64,000 nucleotides of DNA, taken from Holacanthus passer (lineage: Eukaryota > Chordata > Actinopteri > Pomacanthidae). The stretch lies in assembly GCA_025331565.1 (NCBI GenBank), contig JAFREQ010000008.1, positions 4,960,001 through 5,024,000 of the forward strand. Reading direction: 5' to 3'. Every line of letters begins with the position of its first letter. The first letter of the stretch is position 1. Made by a program: the position numbers and the translations under genes. Below, one piece after another: positions 25,201 through 37,378 of the stretch. A model generated the notes under the pieces. The model was not told where the DNA came from. It made no database searches and saw only the letters and a program-made list of their open reading frames with translations.

Positions 25201-28200
25201 AGAAGCTGCCCAGCCCTCACACATACCTCTTACTAGGTGATGCCTACATTAATATTCAAGAAGTAAGTGGGAGATGTGATTCATCTGTGTCTTCGGAGAC
25301 AATTTTTTATCCCATAGCCACTGATTTGTATTGACTTCCTACGTCCTCACTGGGCAGAATTAAAATAATCTTATCTAAAATAATTTGGCCTACTGTCAGT
25401 TTTCCATGTGTCCTGGGAAACTTGAAAATTGTGCACTAGTTTTCAAGTTGACATCTCAAATACAAGAGGAAAAAGTTAAATGCTCTGGGAAATAATGTGT
25501 TGATAATAAAGAGGGAGAGCAAACTGTTAAAAAGTCCTGCAAGAGCAAAGAGCTAAAACATAAATGTTTGGGACGAGATAAGAATAAATTGTTTTAAAAT
25601 CACTCGCTGCATGTTAGTTCACAGAGATCATTAGCAGCACAGCACCTGTGAACAGATGCTTAACAAATACAAGAAACAACTTATTACTAGGTCAGTGGGA
25701 ACTACAGTAACAGACTGTGACACAGTATTTTATATAGGCCATATAAAGGAAGAAACCAGATTAATAGTGAACACACAGTGTGTATACCCACAGGTAAAAA
25801 GGGAAATAAGCATCAACTAGGCATTACCCGAGAAATAATTTAAGGAAACAATATTCTCACTCACAACCTGGAAGGTTCGTTAATAGAAAAGCTGATTTTC
25901 TCATGAAATATAGGAAGTGATTACGTAGTTGTCTCATCCCTATACACTATAAAAATAGAACAAACACAAAACATAAACAGGCTAACCCTCACTGATAAAT
26001 TCAGGTAAATAAAAAAACAACAGTCTCATCCGAAAGTTGTTCAATGGAAAGAGACACGGCATTCCTGCTGCTCCTAAGTGAGTTGTGTTGACTTCAGATG
26101 AATTAGTTCACCTGGAGGATTTTATGGGAGGCGAGCCAAGCTTTTGTTGACACATACTCTGGATGTGATGATTGCTAAGATAGCATCATTCTAGGCTGAA
26201 ACAGATCTTCCCAACTTGACCATAAAAAAATCTTTCTCCAGCTCTCAGTTTAAAGCTGCAGCAGCCAAGGGAACAGCACAGTCAAGGCCTTCAGGTGTTT
26301 ACCACATGTTCGAAATAATGTGTAAATGATTAAACTTCCGGAATAATATTTACAAAAACTTCAAACAAACACCAAATTGTGACACCACTTAACCGTGTGT
26401 CGTGTTTATCCCCAGCCGGAGAAAGCCATTGAGGTTTATGAGCACGCTTTGAAGAAAAACCCCAAAGATGGTGCTTTAGCCAGCAAGATTGGAAAAGCCC
26501 TGGTCAAGACTCATAACTACGTCAAGGTTTGTGTTGTACACTCTTTTAAAAGATAAACATGATTCACTCAGATATAAAAAACACTGTTGACACAAGTCTG
26601 CTGTTGCACAGGCGATAAATTACTATGAAGCGGCCCTGAAGACTGAGCAACAGAACTTCCTGCGCTACGACCTGGCTGAGCTGCTGATGAAGATGAAGCA
26701 ATATGAACGCTGTGAGAGAGTCCTGCATGAAGCTCTGGACCATGAACCGGGTACTTGAGACGTCACAGTGTTTCACAAACAGCGAACTCCTGACGTCAAA
26801 CACCACACTCATTCAGAATAAGAGAATCGAGTCATGATGATAGTTTGTACACAGACATGATGACAAATAGTGCTTCAGTATAAACAACTTGATGCAAAGA
26901 TAGAAAGAAAATATTAGCAAATCTTGTTTATGGCCAAACTGCTTTGAATTTGTAAAGCAAATTAAAACATCTCTCTACTATGTTTTAGTTCAAATATTTT
27001 CTGGTTGTTTTCTTTAGTTGTGTATTATTGTGTTCTAACTATTTTCTTCAAACCTTCCCAGCGAATGAACTGCTGTCACTCTCAGATGACTGCCGATATC
27101 TAGTCCTGTTGGCAAAGATCCAAAATAAGGTCGACAAAAATGAAGAAGCTTTACTTTCCCTACAGAGAGTAAGTGGTTCCAGTTATGTGGCACTGTGAGA
27201 CTATTTGTATCAAACATTTTGCACGATTTTTCCCTAAAAAGAAAAACTATTTATAGAAAACAGAAATATAGTAGCACAAAAGTAAAGTGAATTTCAGTAT
27301 CCCCATATTTGTTCCTACAGCACTGATAAGGATGTTATTGCTGTTGTATTCAAATTGAGACTGTGTTTTGTTTTTGGTTTTTTTGCTGCCTATAGGCCCG
27401 AGATGTGCAGGCCAAGGTGCTGAAGCGGGTGCAGTTGGAGCAGCCCGACGCCGTCCCCATGCAGAAGCAGCTTGCTGCCGAGATCTGCGCCGAGATCGCT
27501 AAACACTACACGAGTCAGAGGGGCTATGAGAGAGCAGTCAAATTCTACAAAGAAGCTCTTGTGTATTGTGAGACGGATCGCAAGGTCAGTGCAGCTGACT
27601 CAAAAACGTCCTGTGTACTCACTGCAGCTGTGGTTAACAAGCACTGGCATCTTTTAGAGTCTGGTGCTTGTGTTTTTGAGATTTTGTGATCTTAGTCATG
27701 ATTTCCCGATTTAACCAAAACGAAACTGATTTGTCTGCTCTGCATTAATCTAAGAGTGTTGTCACATGAGTTCAAATGAAGACGCTTCCTGTTCTAGGTA
27801 ATGCTGGAGTTGGCACGGTTGTACCTCACTCTAGATGAAGTTGATGCGTGCCAGGAGCAATGCAGCGTCATTCTGAAGAACGACCAGTTCAATGAAGATG
27901 CAACTCTGGTTTGTTCTAACTGTCTTTCGCTACTTTTGATCATAATGCTTTTTCGAACTAATTTATAGATGTTATATCTTACACATGTTTGTCCTTAGAT
28001 GATGGCAGACATTATGTTTAGGAAGCAGGACTATGAACAGGCAGTTTTCCACTTTCAGCAACTCCTGGAGCGCAAACCAGGTGCAATAGAGCCACATTTC
28101 TGTTTTTCCTTACAAAAAATTGTATTTGTGGTGAATGCTAATGAGAATTGATGATTTGACCCTCTCTGAACAGAAAGCATAATGACTTACACCTGTTGCT

Positions 28201-30446
28201 TTCAGACAACTACCCAACACTGTCACGTCTTATTGACTTGTTGAGGAGGGCCGGGAAGTTGGAAGAAGTTCCCAGATTTATTGATATGGCAGAAAAACAT
28301 TCTTCCAGGACTAAGTTTGACCCTGGGTTCAACTACTGCAGAGGACTTTATCTTTGGTAAGTTTGGAAGAGCATCTCCTCAGGAATATGGCAACATATGC
28401 TTAAACATTAGTGACTGAACTTGTGCTTGTTGCCCAGGTTCACAGGAGAACCTAATGATGCTTTGAGACACTTCAACAAAGCCCGGAAAGACAACGACTG
28501 GGGTCAAAATGCAGTTTATAACATGATTGAAATCTACCTAAACCCTGACAACGACACCATGGGAGGAGAAGTGTTTGAAAATTTAGATGGTGAAATCGGG
28601 TGAGTGGCAGCAGGAGCATACTAAGACTCTAGACCAGAGGTTTTCAGTGAATGGAAGTGAACAAATATTACATTAGTTATAAAGATGAGATCACGTAGAA
28701 TAGTCCAAATATGTGTGATTTGGTTAAAGACATAGTTCAGAGATACAGTAATTTGGGGGAATTTTACTGTTTTCCCACTTTCCCAGAGTCAGAAACTAAT
28801 AAACTCTTTGGGACAGAATTTTTTTATGTATTTGGTGTGGTCTGAAGTTACGTCAAACAGCAATACAGAGCGATTTTTGCCGAATGATTGAGCGTCTAGG
28901 GCATCAAATAACATAATCATGATCCCATACGAATCCAGGAGTTGAGGGAAAATAAGCAAGTAAACTTAGGAGGGTGTGGGGACGCCTTTTTCCGAGCTTT
29001 GTCTGAAAGGAGGCCCACAGTCTCAGACTTTGAAAACTCCTCTCTAGACTCTATACAGTATCTATTCTTTTGTGGGAAAACCAACAGGCTTGTCTCTCAT
29101 CAGGAACTCCACAGAGAAGCAGGAGTCAGAGCAGCTCGCTGTGAGAACAGCCGAGAAGCTACTGAAGGAGCTAAAGCCTCAGACGACAGGCGGACACATA
29201 CAGCTCCGCATCCTGGAGAACTACTGCTTACTGGCGACTAAGCAGAAGACCAATGTAGAGAAAGCCCTCAGTGTTTTCACCGAGATTGCAAACAATGAAG
29301 TAAGTAAAATCCAGATGTTGTGCATGAGTGACGTCACTCACGATGTACTGCAACTCATGCACACCACTACTCTGTGTAAACATACCCACACCAGGAGCTG
29401 TGCATTATTGCAGGCACATTACACTGTGTCCGGCTGAATTTGAATGGAATGTAAATATCAGATATCATTGCTTGTGAATTTTACTTGTTGAATTTAAATT
29501 ACATTTTACTTTTTAACTTCATGTACTGAATTGAATTCAGTATGGTGTGAACAAATAGAAGTGGTATAGCGGTGGGAGTTGTTGTCAGCTTCATCCTGTC
29601 TAATCAGGATTCTCTGCTTGATCCAGAAAGACCACGTGCCAGCGCTGTTGGCCATGGCGACAGCTTATATGATGCTAAAGCAAACCCCCCGGGCCAGGAA
29701 CCAGCTCAAGCGCATAGCTAAGATGAGCTGGAGCATTGTTGACGCTGATGAGTTTGAGAAGAGCTGGCTGCTCTTGGCTGACATCTACATCCATTCGGGG
29801 AAGTATGACATGGCTGGGGACCTCTTAAAGAGATGTCTCAATCATAACAAGGTCAGCCCGACAATATCGTCACTTCTTGAATATCATGTGGTTTTCATGG
29901 TAGTCCAATTCACACAAAAGCTTTTCCCCCGCATTTAGGAGATTTGTGTTGCTTTGTGATGTAGTGGCCAGCTTTTATGTACATTTCTCTGTGATCATAA
30001 TTGCCCTTTTTTTTTCCAGTCATGCTGTAAAGCTTATGAATATCTGGGCTACATAATGGAAAAAGAGCAGGCATTCCGTGATGCAGCACTCAACTATGAA
30101 CTGGCTTGGAAATATGGAAATCGAGCTAACCCAACTATTGGTATGTCATCCAAAGTCACATGTTCTATTTATAAGGTGATTAAGAGAATTAGATTTCTGA
30201 CGTGTAATGTCTGTTTTTATTTCAGGATACAAGCTTGCTTTCAACTACTTAAAAGCAAAGAGGCATGTTGACGCCATAGATGTTTGTCATAAGGTGAGAC
30301 ACCCGTGGATGTTTACAGTTTGGGAGATCTGTTTTTATCCAGTGAATCATCTTTGCTTCCGTCCACAGGTTCTGACTGCTCATCCAAACTATCCAAGAAT
30401 GAGAAAGGACATCCTGGACAAAGCTCGCGCTGCCCTCAGATCTTAG
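19289..30446 (+). CDS. ttc21b: TTC21B / IFT139, retrograde intraflagellar transport (IFT-A) subunit
   Basis: This is a tetratricopeptide-repeat scaffold of the IFT-A complex, which works in retrograde transport and membrane-protein entry in cilia. Coding exons are 19289-19312, 19685-19814, 19899-20009, 20122-20288, 20429-20551, 20931-21088, 21737-21821, 21976-22074, 22205-22397, 22503-22600, 22959-23159, 23393-23522, 23627-23784, 24172-24396, 24506-24744, 25190-25262, 26416-26526, 26612-26750, 27062-27168, 27396-27584, 27798-27908, 27999-28080, 28206-28356, 28438-28599, 29104-29299, 29627-29851, 30020-30140, 30226-30293 and 30369-30446. All have GT-AG borders and phases agree throughout. The product is 1317 residues against about 1316 in human, with 29 coding exons. 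Recognisable blocks include ELGYQMVLQGRIKEAMKWY, GLPLGVEYFEKLNPDFLLEI and TGEPNDALRHFNKARKD. TPR-type helix pairs run along the whole length, with no signal peptide or membrane segment. The start was chosen because MEDEETTL precedes ALIRCYCYEKYF, matching the family N-terminus. No breaks were seen. Confidence 0.97.
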
Positions 30447-30455
30447 TGTTGGAGC

Positions 30456-30456
<1 letters not shown>

Positions 30457-30488
<32 letters not shown>
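30457..30488. repeat. (GT)n(GA)n microsatellite in ttc21b 3' UTR
   Basis: A dinucleotide run of GT followed by GA, 11 bp after the ttc21b stop codon. Confidence 0.85.
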
Positions 30489-30958
30489 TGAAGCAAATGT
30501 TTCTGTTACTTTGACTGAATCCAGTTTTATTCTTTGGCTTTTACTGTCCAATTAAAAGACTGTGCAGTTATTTGTATTATTTCTTTGGGAAAAACCCTTC
30601 AACACGTCACTGTGTAATTTTTCTTTGTCTGTAAAAAGCTTGATGCTGGAAATCCTGAGGGAAATCACCGTGCAGAGGAGTTCAGGCACATGCTCAGCTG
30701 CCTTTTTTTTCTTTTTCCTCTCAAAGTCAAACAAGCACAAAAACAAGGGGTTGTTGCAGAAGAACATAGTTTAAACTAAAGAACATTTAAGCTTTAAATT
30801 GAAATGTGCTCCCCTATGTGTTAAACAGCACATTTTTATTTGATATATTCATATTGTCTTTGAAATGCTTTTCATTTTTTATGAGAATGAATATTGAAAT
30901 ATTTTATCTTGTGATGATTATTAGGATTTAATTTGTTACTGTACAGAATATATTTGAA

Positions 30959-30964
30959 AATAAA
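30959..30964 (+). terminator. ttc21b: Candidate ttc21b polyadenylation signal
   Basis: AATAAA lies about 510 bp after the stop codon at the end of an AT-rich stretch, and no later strong candidate precedes galnt3. Confidence 0.6.
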
Positions 30965-31046
30965 ATGATTCAGATATAAGATGGTGATTTCTTTTCTCAC
31001 CTCATGATCTAATTGTATCCTCCTCATGTTCAGAATACCTCCATCA

Positions 31047-32107
31047 TCATTGCCACATAGACAAACATTTACAAGCCTGGCTGGGGGGGGGAGGAAGGGG
31101 ACACAGTGAACATTTTAGTGGACATAATAAAGTGGATGCCTGGCGTGGATAGGAAGTGCCGGGGAGCACAGTCCCTACAGATGGAGTCACTGTGCCAGTC
31201 AAAGGCAGCAGGACTTTAAACCAGAGGAGGCTCCTGTGTCTGGACGGCTCCTGATGAAGAGGGGAAACTAGAGGAGAACACCGGTGAGCATCAGCTTTTA
31301 TCAACCAAATCTCAACATGTGGCTGAGGAAAAGACGCGGAAAGGACGCTTCAGTTCTGCAAATGCACGTTGCTCCATGCGCTTTGGTTTTACGCACCATG
31401 TGCAGGATGCGCAGAGCACTTTTACGCAGGATTCATGTTTTTGTTACAAGTCATTTTTGCCTCATTCTGTTTTTAAAAAGGACAAACAGTATCATCATCT
31501 AACTCGATCTCCTCCTCTTTGATTTCTTTCCTGTGCTCCAGGTATGGACTTCGGCACGCCGAACTCTCTGCGCACGCGCGCCGGCTCGTCCCCTCCCTCT
31601 ACCTGAGAGAGGAGCGCACCTGGATCCAACGAGACGGAAGTTTGGCGAAGGCAGGAGACTCGGCAGAGTTTTTTTGTCTCCGCCGAAAGTTTGTGAGAAG
31701 CAAACAATCAGAGGATCTTCACAGTCACAGCAGGATGCCTTTGGCTGAACTTCACAGGGACGATTTAAAGGACTTTTCTTACCTGAATCTGTAGGTGAGC
31801 GACTCATGGTACGTGCTCTCTGAAGGAATCCATGCTTGTGCTTGTTTGTTGATTTCATGAGCCCATTTTGAATATGTGATCTTCAGATAACAGCAGCCTG
31901 CTTTTAGTTTCACCAGGAGCTGCTATACACTTTGTTTTTAGTAAAAGAGATGAAAAGTTAAAAAAATAAATAATGTTGATGCATTGACATTGTTTGTATC
32001 TTTGTCTCCAGTGTGATGTGTACATTAATGCTGCTTAACCATCATTACACATCTGTCTGTATGTGTTTCTTGCAGCTAAATCCCAGCCTGCTGTCCATCC
32101 AACAAGA
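31047..32107 (+). promoter_or_regulatory. galnt3: galnt3 promoter and 5' UTR region
   Basis: This interval separates the ttc21b 3' end from the galnt3 start codon. A likely 5' UTR exon ends at 31794 (donor GTGAGC). It would splice to the acceptor at 32074-32075, leaving 32 nt of leader before the ATG at 32108. A second donor-like GTGAGC near 31284 suggests an additional upstream leader exon or start site. Exon starts are not defined by the sequence. Confidence 0.45.
31735..31794 (+). other. Short upstream ORF in the galnt3 leader
   Basis: An ATG at 31735 opens a 19-codon frame (MPLAELHRDDLKDFSYLNL). Its TAG ends exactly at the predicted exon border, directly before GTGAGC. It lies in the presumed 5' UTR of galnt3. 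Translation is not shown. Confidence 0.35.
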
Positions 32108-35100
32108 ATGCCATCTCTGCGCAGAGTCCTCCGGAGACGCCTGCACCCACTCAAGCTGGTCATAGTGGCCCTTGTCTTTGTCACATTTGTGTTTCTCATA
32201 CAATGGGAAGTGGGGAGCCAAACCCAACAGGACGACCCCTGGCTGAAGGAGATGGCGGTGAAGCGGGACACCATGCTGGGGATGGTGATGGGAGCTGTCA
32301 ATAACTTCAGGGACGCCATGCCAAAGATGCAGATCAGAGCCCCTGTGAGGCAGCAGGACGGTGCAGACGCAGTGTCCTGTCTGCCGGGTCACTACACGGC
32401 CGCCGAGCTCAGGCCGGCTCTGGAGCGGCCCCCCCAGAACCCTCTGGCTCCTGGAGCAAGTGGGAAGCCTTTCCACACAGACTCGCTGAGCCCCGAGGAG
32501 CAGAAGGAGAAGGAGAGGGGTGAAGAGAAGCACTGCTTTAACCTGTACGCCAGTGACCGCATCTCTTTGAGCAGAGACCTGGGCGCAGACACGAGACCAC
32601 CAGAGTACGTCCAATCTTAATGCTTTTGATGAAGCTGTGCAAAAGCCCTTATGCCTGATTCTTCGAAATGTGCAAGAAAGTTCAACACATTTTCCAAATT
32701 ATTTTGATTTAGAAACAACATGTAATTGCACCATCTAGTGGGTGGACATGCAGCTTTTGGTGCTGTACAAGAAGTACTTTTCATGTTACTGCTCTACGGA
32801 TTGATGTACTGGCCCAGAATATAACTTAAAGTCATACACTGAAAAACACCCACGCAGATCACTGTAATATAGACGGCGGTTACGCAAAACTGACTCTCTA
32901 ACCCAAACACATTCATCGTGTTTGGTTTTTGCAACTGATCTCAGACAGAAACCACAGAGATGATTGTTCTGACTGGGACTTTGTTTCAGCATGTCTGCCC
33001 AGTTGCTGTGGCCAGTTCAGAGAGAAGCACAGTTATGTTTGGCTAATTACAGAACATCCAAGTGCACGTAAGGCCAAGAACACATCAGTACGTGACACAG
33101 ACATTCAGCCCATCCATGTACTGGCTATCTTATAGGGGTGATTTACAAAGTCTCTCCCACTCTGATATGGCAGGTATTTCAAAGGCTGCCACACATGCGG
33201 TGTCACAGCTGAAAAGGACACCCCACAGGGGAGAGCCTGCAGATGTAATAACTAGACTATTGTGCCACTCAGGAACTGTATAGGACAGTCACATCTTTGT
33301 GCTCTTTTTCCTTCTCGCTGCAGATGTATTGAGCAAACCTTCAAGCGATGCCCCCCCTTGCCGACCACCAGCGTGATAATTGTGTTTCACAATGAGGCTT
33401 GGAGCACTCTGCTGAGGACAGTGTACAGTGTCCTCCACTCATCCCCTGCCATTCTCCTCAAGGAGATCATCCTGGTGGACGACGCCAGCGTGGATGGTAA
33501 AATTCAATAAGGCCCTTCAGGACCGCCCTGCTCTCTTTTGGGTTCGATTTCATGCGGCGTGTTGGGTGGGCAGCTCGTTGGTGTGTGAAATGAAACGTGC
33601 AGAGAGGAGCTGCCCCGGCCCCGTCTGTGGCCCGTGGAGTGGGTTACAGCAGGAAGCGAGGCTAGTGAATACTTTCCTAGGTGGAATAATCAGTGGTCGT
33701 GCTTAGAAATGAATCCGAGTTAACTCTTGTAAATAGGTCTGATTAAGGAAGGAAACAAAATGCTGGAGTGGGGAGAGGTTTCAGGGAATGCAGACCATCT
33801 GACAGCTCAGTTGTTGTTGGGAGCAGGCCACAGATGGAGGACCTCTTCTGAGCCATGCTGAGGAAGAAAGGAAGACAACTTTGTCCTTTTTCATCTGTTT
33901 GAGTCTTCCAGGCTGAGGACTGTGAATATCATCTATTTATAACTTTAGCAATAACTGAGTCTTTGAGTCTGTGTATATAAGAACGATTCACTCATATATT
34001 ATTTCATCAGATTTCTCATTTAACTCTATGTCGCATACTTTCAGATGCGTTGAAGGATGATCTGGACGAGTATCTGAAGCAGCTGAGCATCGTCCGCGTT
34101 GTCCGCCAGCGAGAAAGGAAAGGACTCATCACCGCCCGGCTGCTGGGTGCCTCAGTTGCCACCGGTGACACGCTCACCTTTCTGGACGCCCACTGTCAGT
34201 CAACACCACTGACATTACTCACACATCAAAACCAGTTGCATTCTTGACACGCCCTCATTTGTACACCCACAGCTTAGCAGCCTAATGTTTGCTTTTCCGT
34301 TTGCAGGGCTTTACATTCCCAAATTAGCCATTTAGTGGTTATTCTTAAGAAAGATGTTGTAACGCTGTGTCTGATCCGCATGTGTTAACAGGTGAATGCT
34401 TCAACGGATGGCTGGAGCCTCTTCTGGCCAGGATAGCAGAGAACTACACTGCAGTCGTAAGTCCTGATATAACCACCATTGATCTCAATACTTTTGAGTT
34501 CATGAAACCGTCCCCTTTTGGCCAGAACCACAACCGGGGCAACTTTGACTGGAGCCTTGCCTTCGGCTGGGAGAGTCTACCAGGTTATGAGAGACAAAGG
34601 AGGAAGGACGAAACATACCCCATTAAGTAATGCATGATTATACAATATCAGCTTTATTTTTAACTCTTGTTTCTTGTTGGAAATAATGAATGAATTTAAT
34701 GAAATCTCTCCACAGGACTCCCACATTTGCTGGTGGGCTCTTCTCCATCTCAAAAGAATATTTCTACCATATTGGAAGCTATGATGAAGAAATGGAAATC
34801 TGGGGCGGTGAGAACATTGAAATGTCATTTAGGGTAAGACGTCACTAAGCTGTCATTCTGGATACGCAGCAGATTTGCTATTTGTCATTGTGCCTTTTCT
34901 CCTGTTGAATAGTTCAAGTATCCAGGCAGCTCTATGGGCGTGTCTAATTGCGTGTTATTGTGCATCTGTTTCTGCTGCCTCCCATTAACCTGCAGGTGTG
35001 GCAGTGCGGCGGACAGCTGGAGATCATCCCTTGCTCCACCGTCGGTCATGTTTTCCGCACCAAGAGCCCCCACACCTTTCCCAAGGGGACGCAAGTGATC

Positions 35101-37378
35101 GCTCGTAACCAGGTTCGGCTGGCGGAGGTCTGGATGGACGAGTACAAGGAGATCTTTTACCGTCGTAACCAGCAGGCCGCACAGCTGGTAAAAGATGTAC
35201 GTACTGCGTCTGACTCTTAATGCGTCTCCGAAATCCTGTGTCTGTCCTGTGATCCTTTCAAATGCAGCAAATTGCTCTGCAGCTCTTTCACTTCTACTTC
35301 TCATGGTCATATATAAGTGGTTTTTAAGACCACTCATTATCCCCCTCCTTAAGACAAGTTTGAGCAAATCCAGCTGACATGCAACCAGCATTAAGTCTGA
35401 TCATGACTTGCTTAACATGCTCTGCAGGGGGAAGTGTAGAATTACTCTTAGTGGGAAAACCATAGCATTTCACTCTTGGAGTTCTGCAGAGAGGAAATCC
35501 ATTCTTTAAAATGGAGAGAAGTAGACTCGCTGTTAGAGGCTGAAAGTTGTTATCCAACAGAGAAAAAGAGGCCTTAAGGAAGTCAGCTCTGGTAAATGAC
35601 AGGCTCTCAGCGTTTCCCAACATGTGGTCCCGTAGGTGCCATAAAAAGTTCCCTCAGGGCTATACCTCACAGAGCGGGCCAGCCCCTTCCCACTGGCTTC
35701 AAACAGACACGCCGTCATCAACAGCTTCAAGGAAACCACTGCAGCGGCTATCAGTGTGCACTAGTGTAAGAAGCATCCTCGTCATTATAATAAGTGCTCT
35801 CATTATTCAAGAGCGTGAGGTCCTCTCTAAATGTTCCGCTTCAGTTTCAAAGGAACAGTGATCGAATACTTGTCTGTGGTTAATTTGTTTAACAAAGGAG
35901 TCTTTAGAGCACTGGAACACAGTCATTGACTTTGGAAAAGTGTAATAGTCTTTTTGTTGAGCTTATGTCATATATTTTATTTCTGTAATTGGATGACAGT
36001 TCAGAGTCTGTTGGTGGCAGTGTTGGTCTGTCCACTGCATTGGTCCAAATATCTTAACAATTATTTTTATGATTTTTATGAAATTTGACATTCACGGTGT
36101 GCAGAGGATAAATTCTAATCTTTGATCCCTTTACTTTTTTGGTGGCACCTCTAAACGTTAAGATGTTAAATCTAAACAACGTAAGCAAACTTTTAAAGAA
36201 AGATTTGAAGAAACATCGTGTGGAACTTTTCAACATGTAAAGGTCTTATTCAAGTGACCTTAGTTTATACCTGACAGTATTTTTGTCAGACATCTCGCGA
36301 TAAGGACTAAAAAGAGCATATGTGAAGTCAAGACATAGCATCATTGGTTTGTAGTTCAGATTTTAGAAATGAACCCTGTTTGTATCTAGTGTGTTGACCA
36401 GCACATTGCACTGTATATGAACCGGCTTTGCTCTTCTGTCTGCCCTGGTTTCAACAGAGGGCCTTTGGAGACATCTCCAAACGCATGGACCTCCGTGCGC
36501 GGCTGCAGTGCAAGGGCTTCTCGTGGTATTTGAAGAACATTTATCCAGAGGTCTTCTTGCCTGATCTCAACCCGCTCCGCTATGGCTCGGTAAGATCGCA
36601 CACCCCACCACCTGCTCTCCTCCTTCCAAACCTCAGAGCTCTGTCTCGCCACTGTGGGTTTCCACTCGAGATCTCCAGAGGGTACTGTACGGTTCCAATT
36701 TGACACCACTGAAAACACTCCAGAGACTAAAGTTGTTTGAACAGCTTGCACTGGATGTTAGTTTTTCATTTTGTTTTCTTTCGCTGCTTTCCCCTTCCCT
36801 CCTCTTCCTCTGCAGTTGAAAAATGTCGGCAAAGACTCATGTCTGGATGCTGGGGAGAACAATGAGGGTGGGAAACAGCTGATCATGTATCCATGTCATG
36901 GACTGGGAGGAAATCAGGTCGGTTAGAAAATGTACCTTCTATGTCTGATTGAGAAAAATCTAGAACAATTTTAATCACAGCGGTTGATGATTTTTTTTTC
37001 TGTCTCCTTCACCGTAGTATTTTGAGTACTCCACACATCATGAGATTAGACACAACGTTCAGAAGGAGCTATGTTTGCACGGGGCAGAGGGGGCTGTGAA
37101 GCTGGAGGACTGCCAGTATAAAGGCAGGAACACACTCGTGGGAGCAGAGCAAAAATGGGAACTGAAGGATGTGAGTTTGGTCTTTTGGATTTTCTGTGCA
37201 CTCATTTGTGATTTCAGATACTGTCTTTTTAGGAAAGTAACGGGTTTGTCTTCTCTTCATATAGAACCAGTTATTCTACATCCCAGAATCGAAGATGTGT
37301 CTGAGCGCCCGTCATGAGCATCCTTCTCTGGCCCCCTGCAACCCCTCAGACAGATACCAGCTCTGGCTCTTCGTCTGA
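32108..37378 (+). CDS. galnt3: GALNT3, polypeptide N-acetylgalactosaminyltransferase 3
   Basis: This Golgi type II membrane enzyme transfers GalNAc from UDP-GalNAc to Ser/Thr, starting mucin-type O-glycosylation. The mammalian enzyme glycosylates FGF23. Coding exons are 32108-32604, 33324-33496, 34045-34194, 34392-34626, 34716-34833, 34996-35196, 36458-36589, 36816-36917, 37018-37170 and 37265-37378, giving 624 residues against 633 in human. It has a short basic cytosolic tail, a membrane anchor at about residues 16-32, and a stem. The GT-A domain shows TTSVIIVFHNEAWSTLL, a metal-binding DAH triad (residues 271-273) and WGGENIEMSFRVWQCGG. A C-terminal ricin-type lectin domain starts at about residue 503, with CLD in the first repeat and QLW near the end. 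The start MPSLRRVL was chosen because an upstream in-frame ATG lies in the intron before the acceptor at 32075. Confidence 0.96.

Noticed and set aside
31519..31794. 91-codon plus-strand open frame before galnt3
   Set aside because: It ends at the leader-exon donor with a stop, is out of keeping with the GALNT3 N-terminus, and the membrane anchor is encoded in the next exon.
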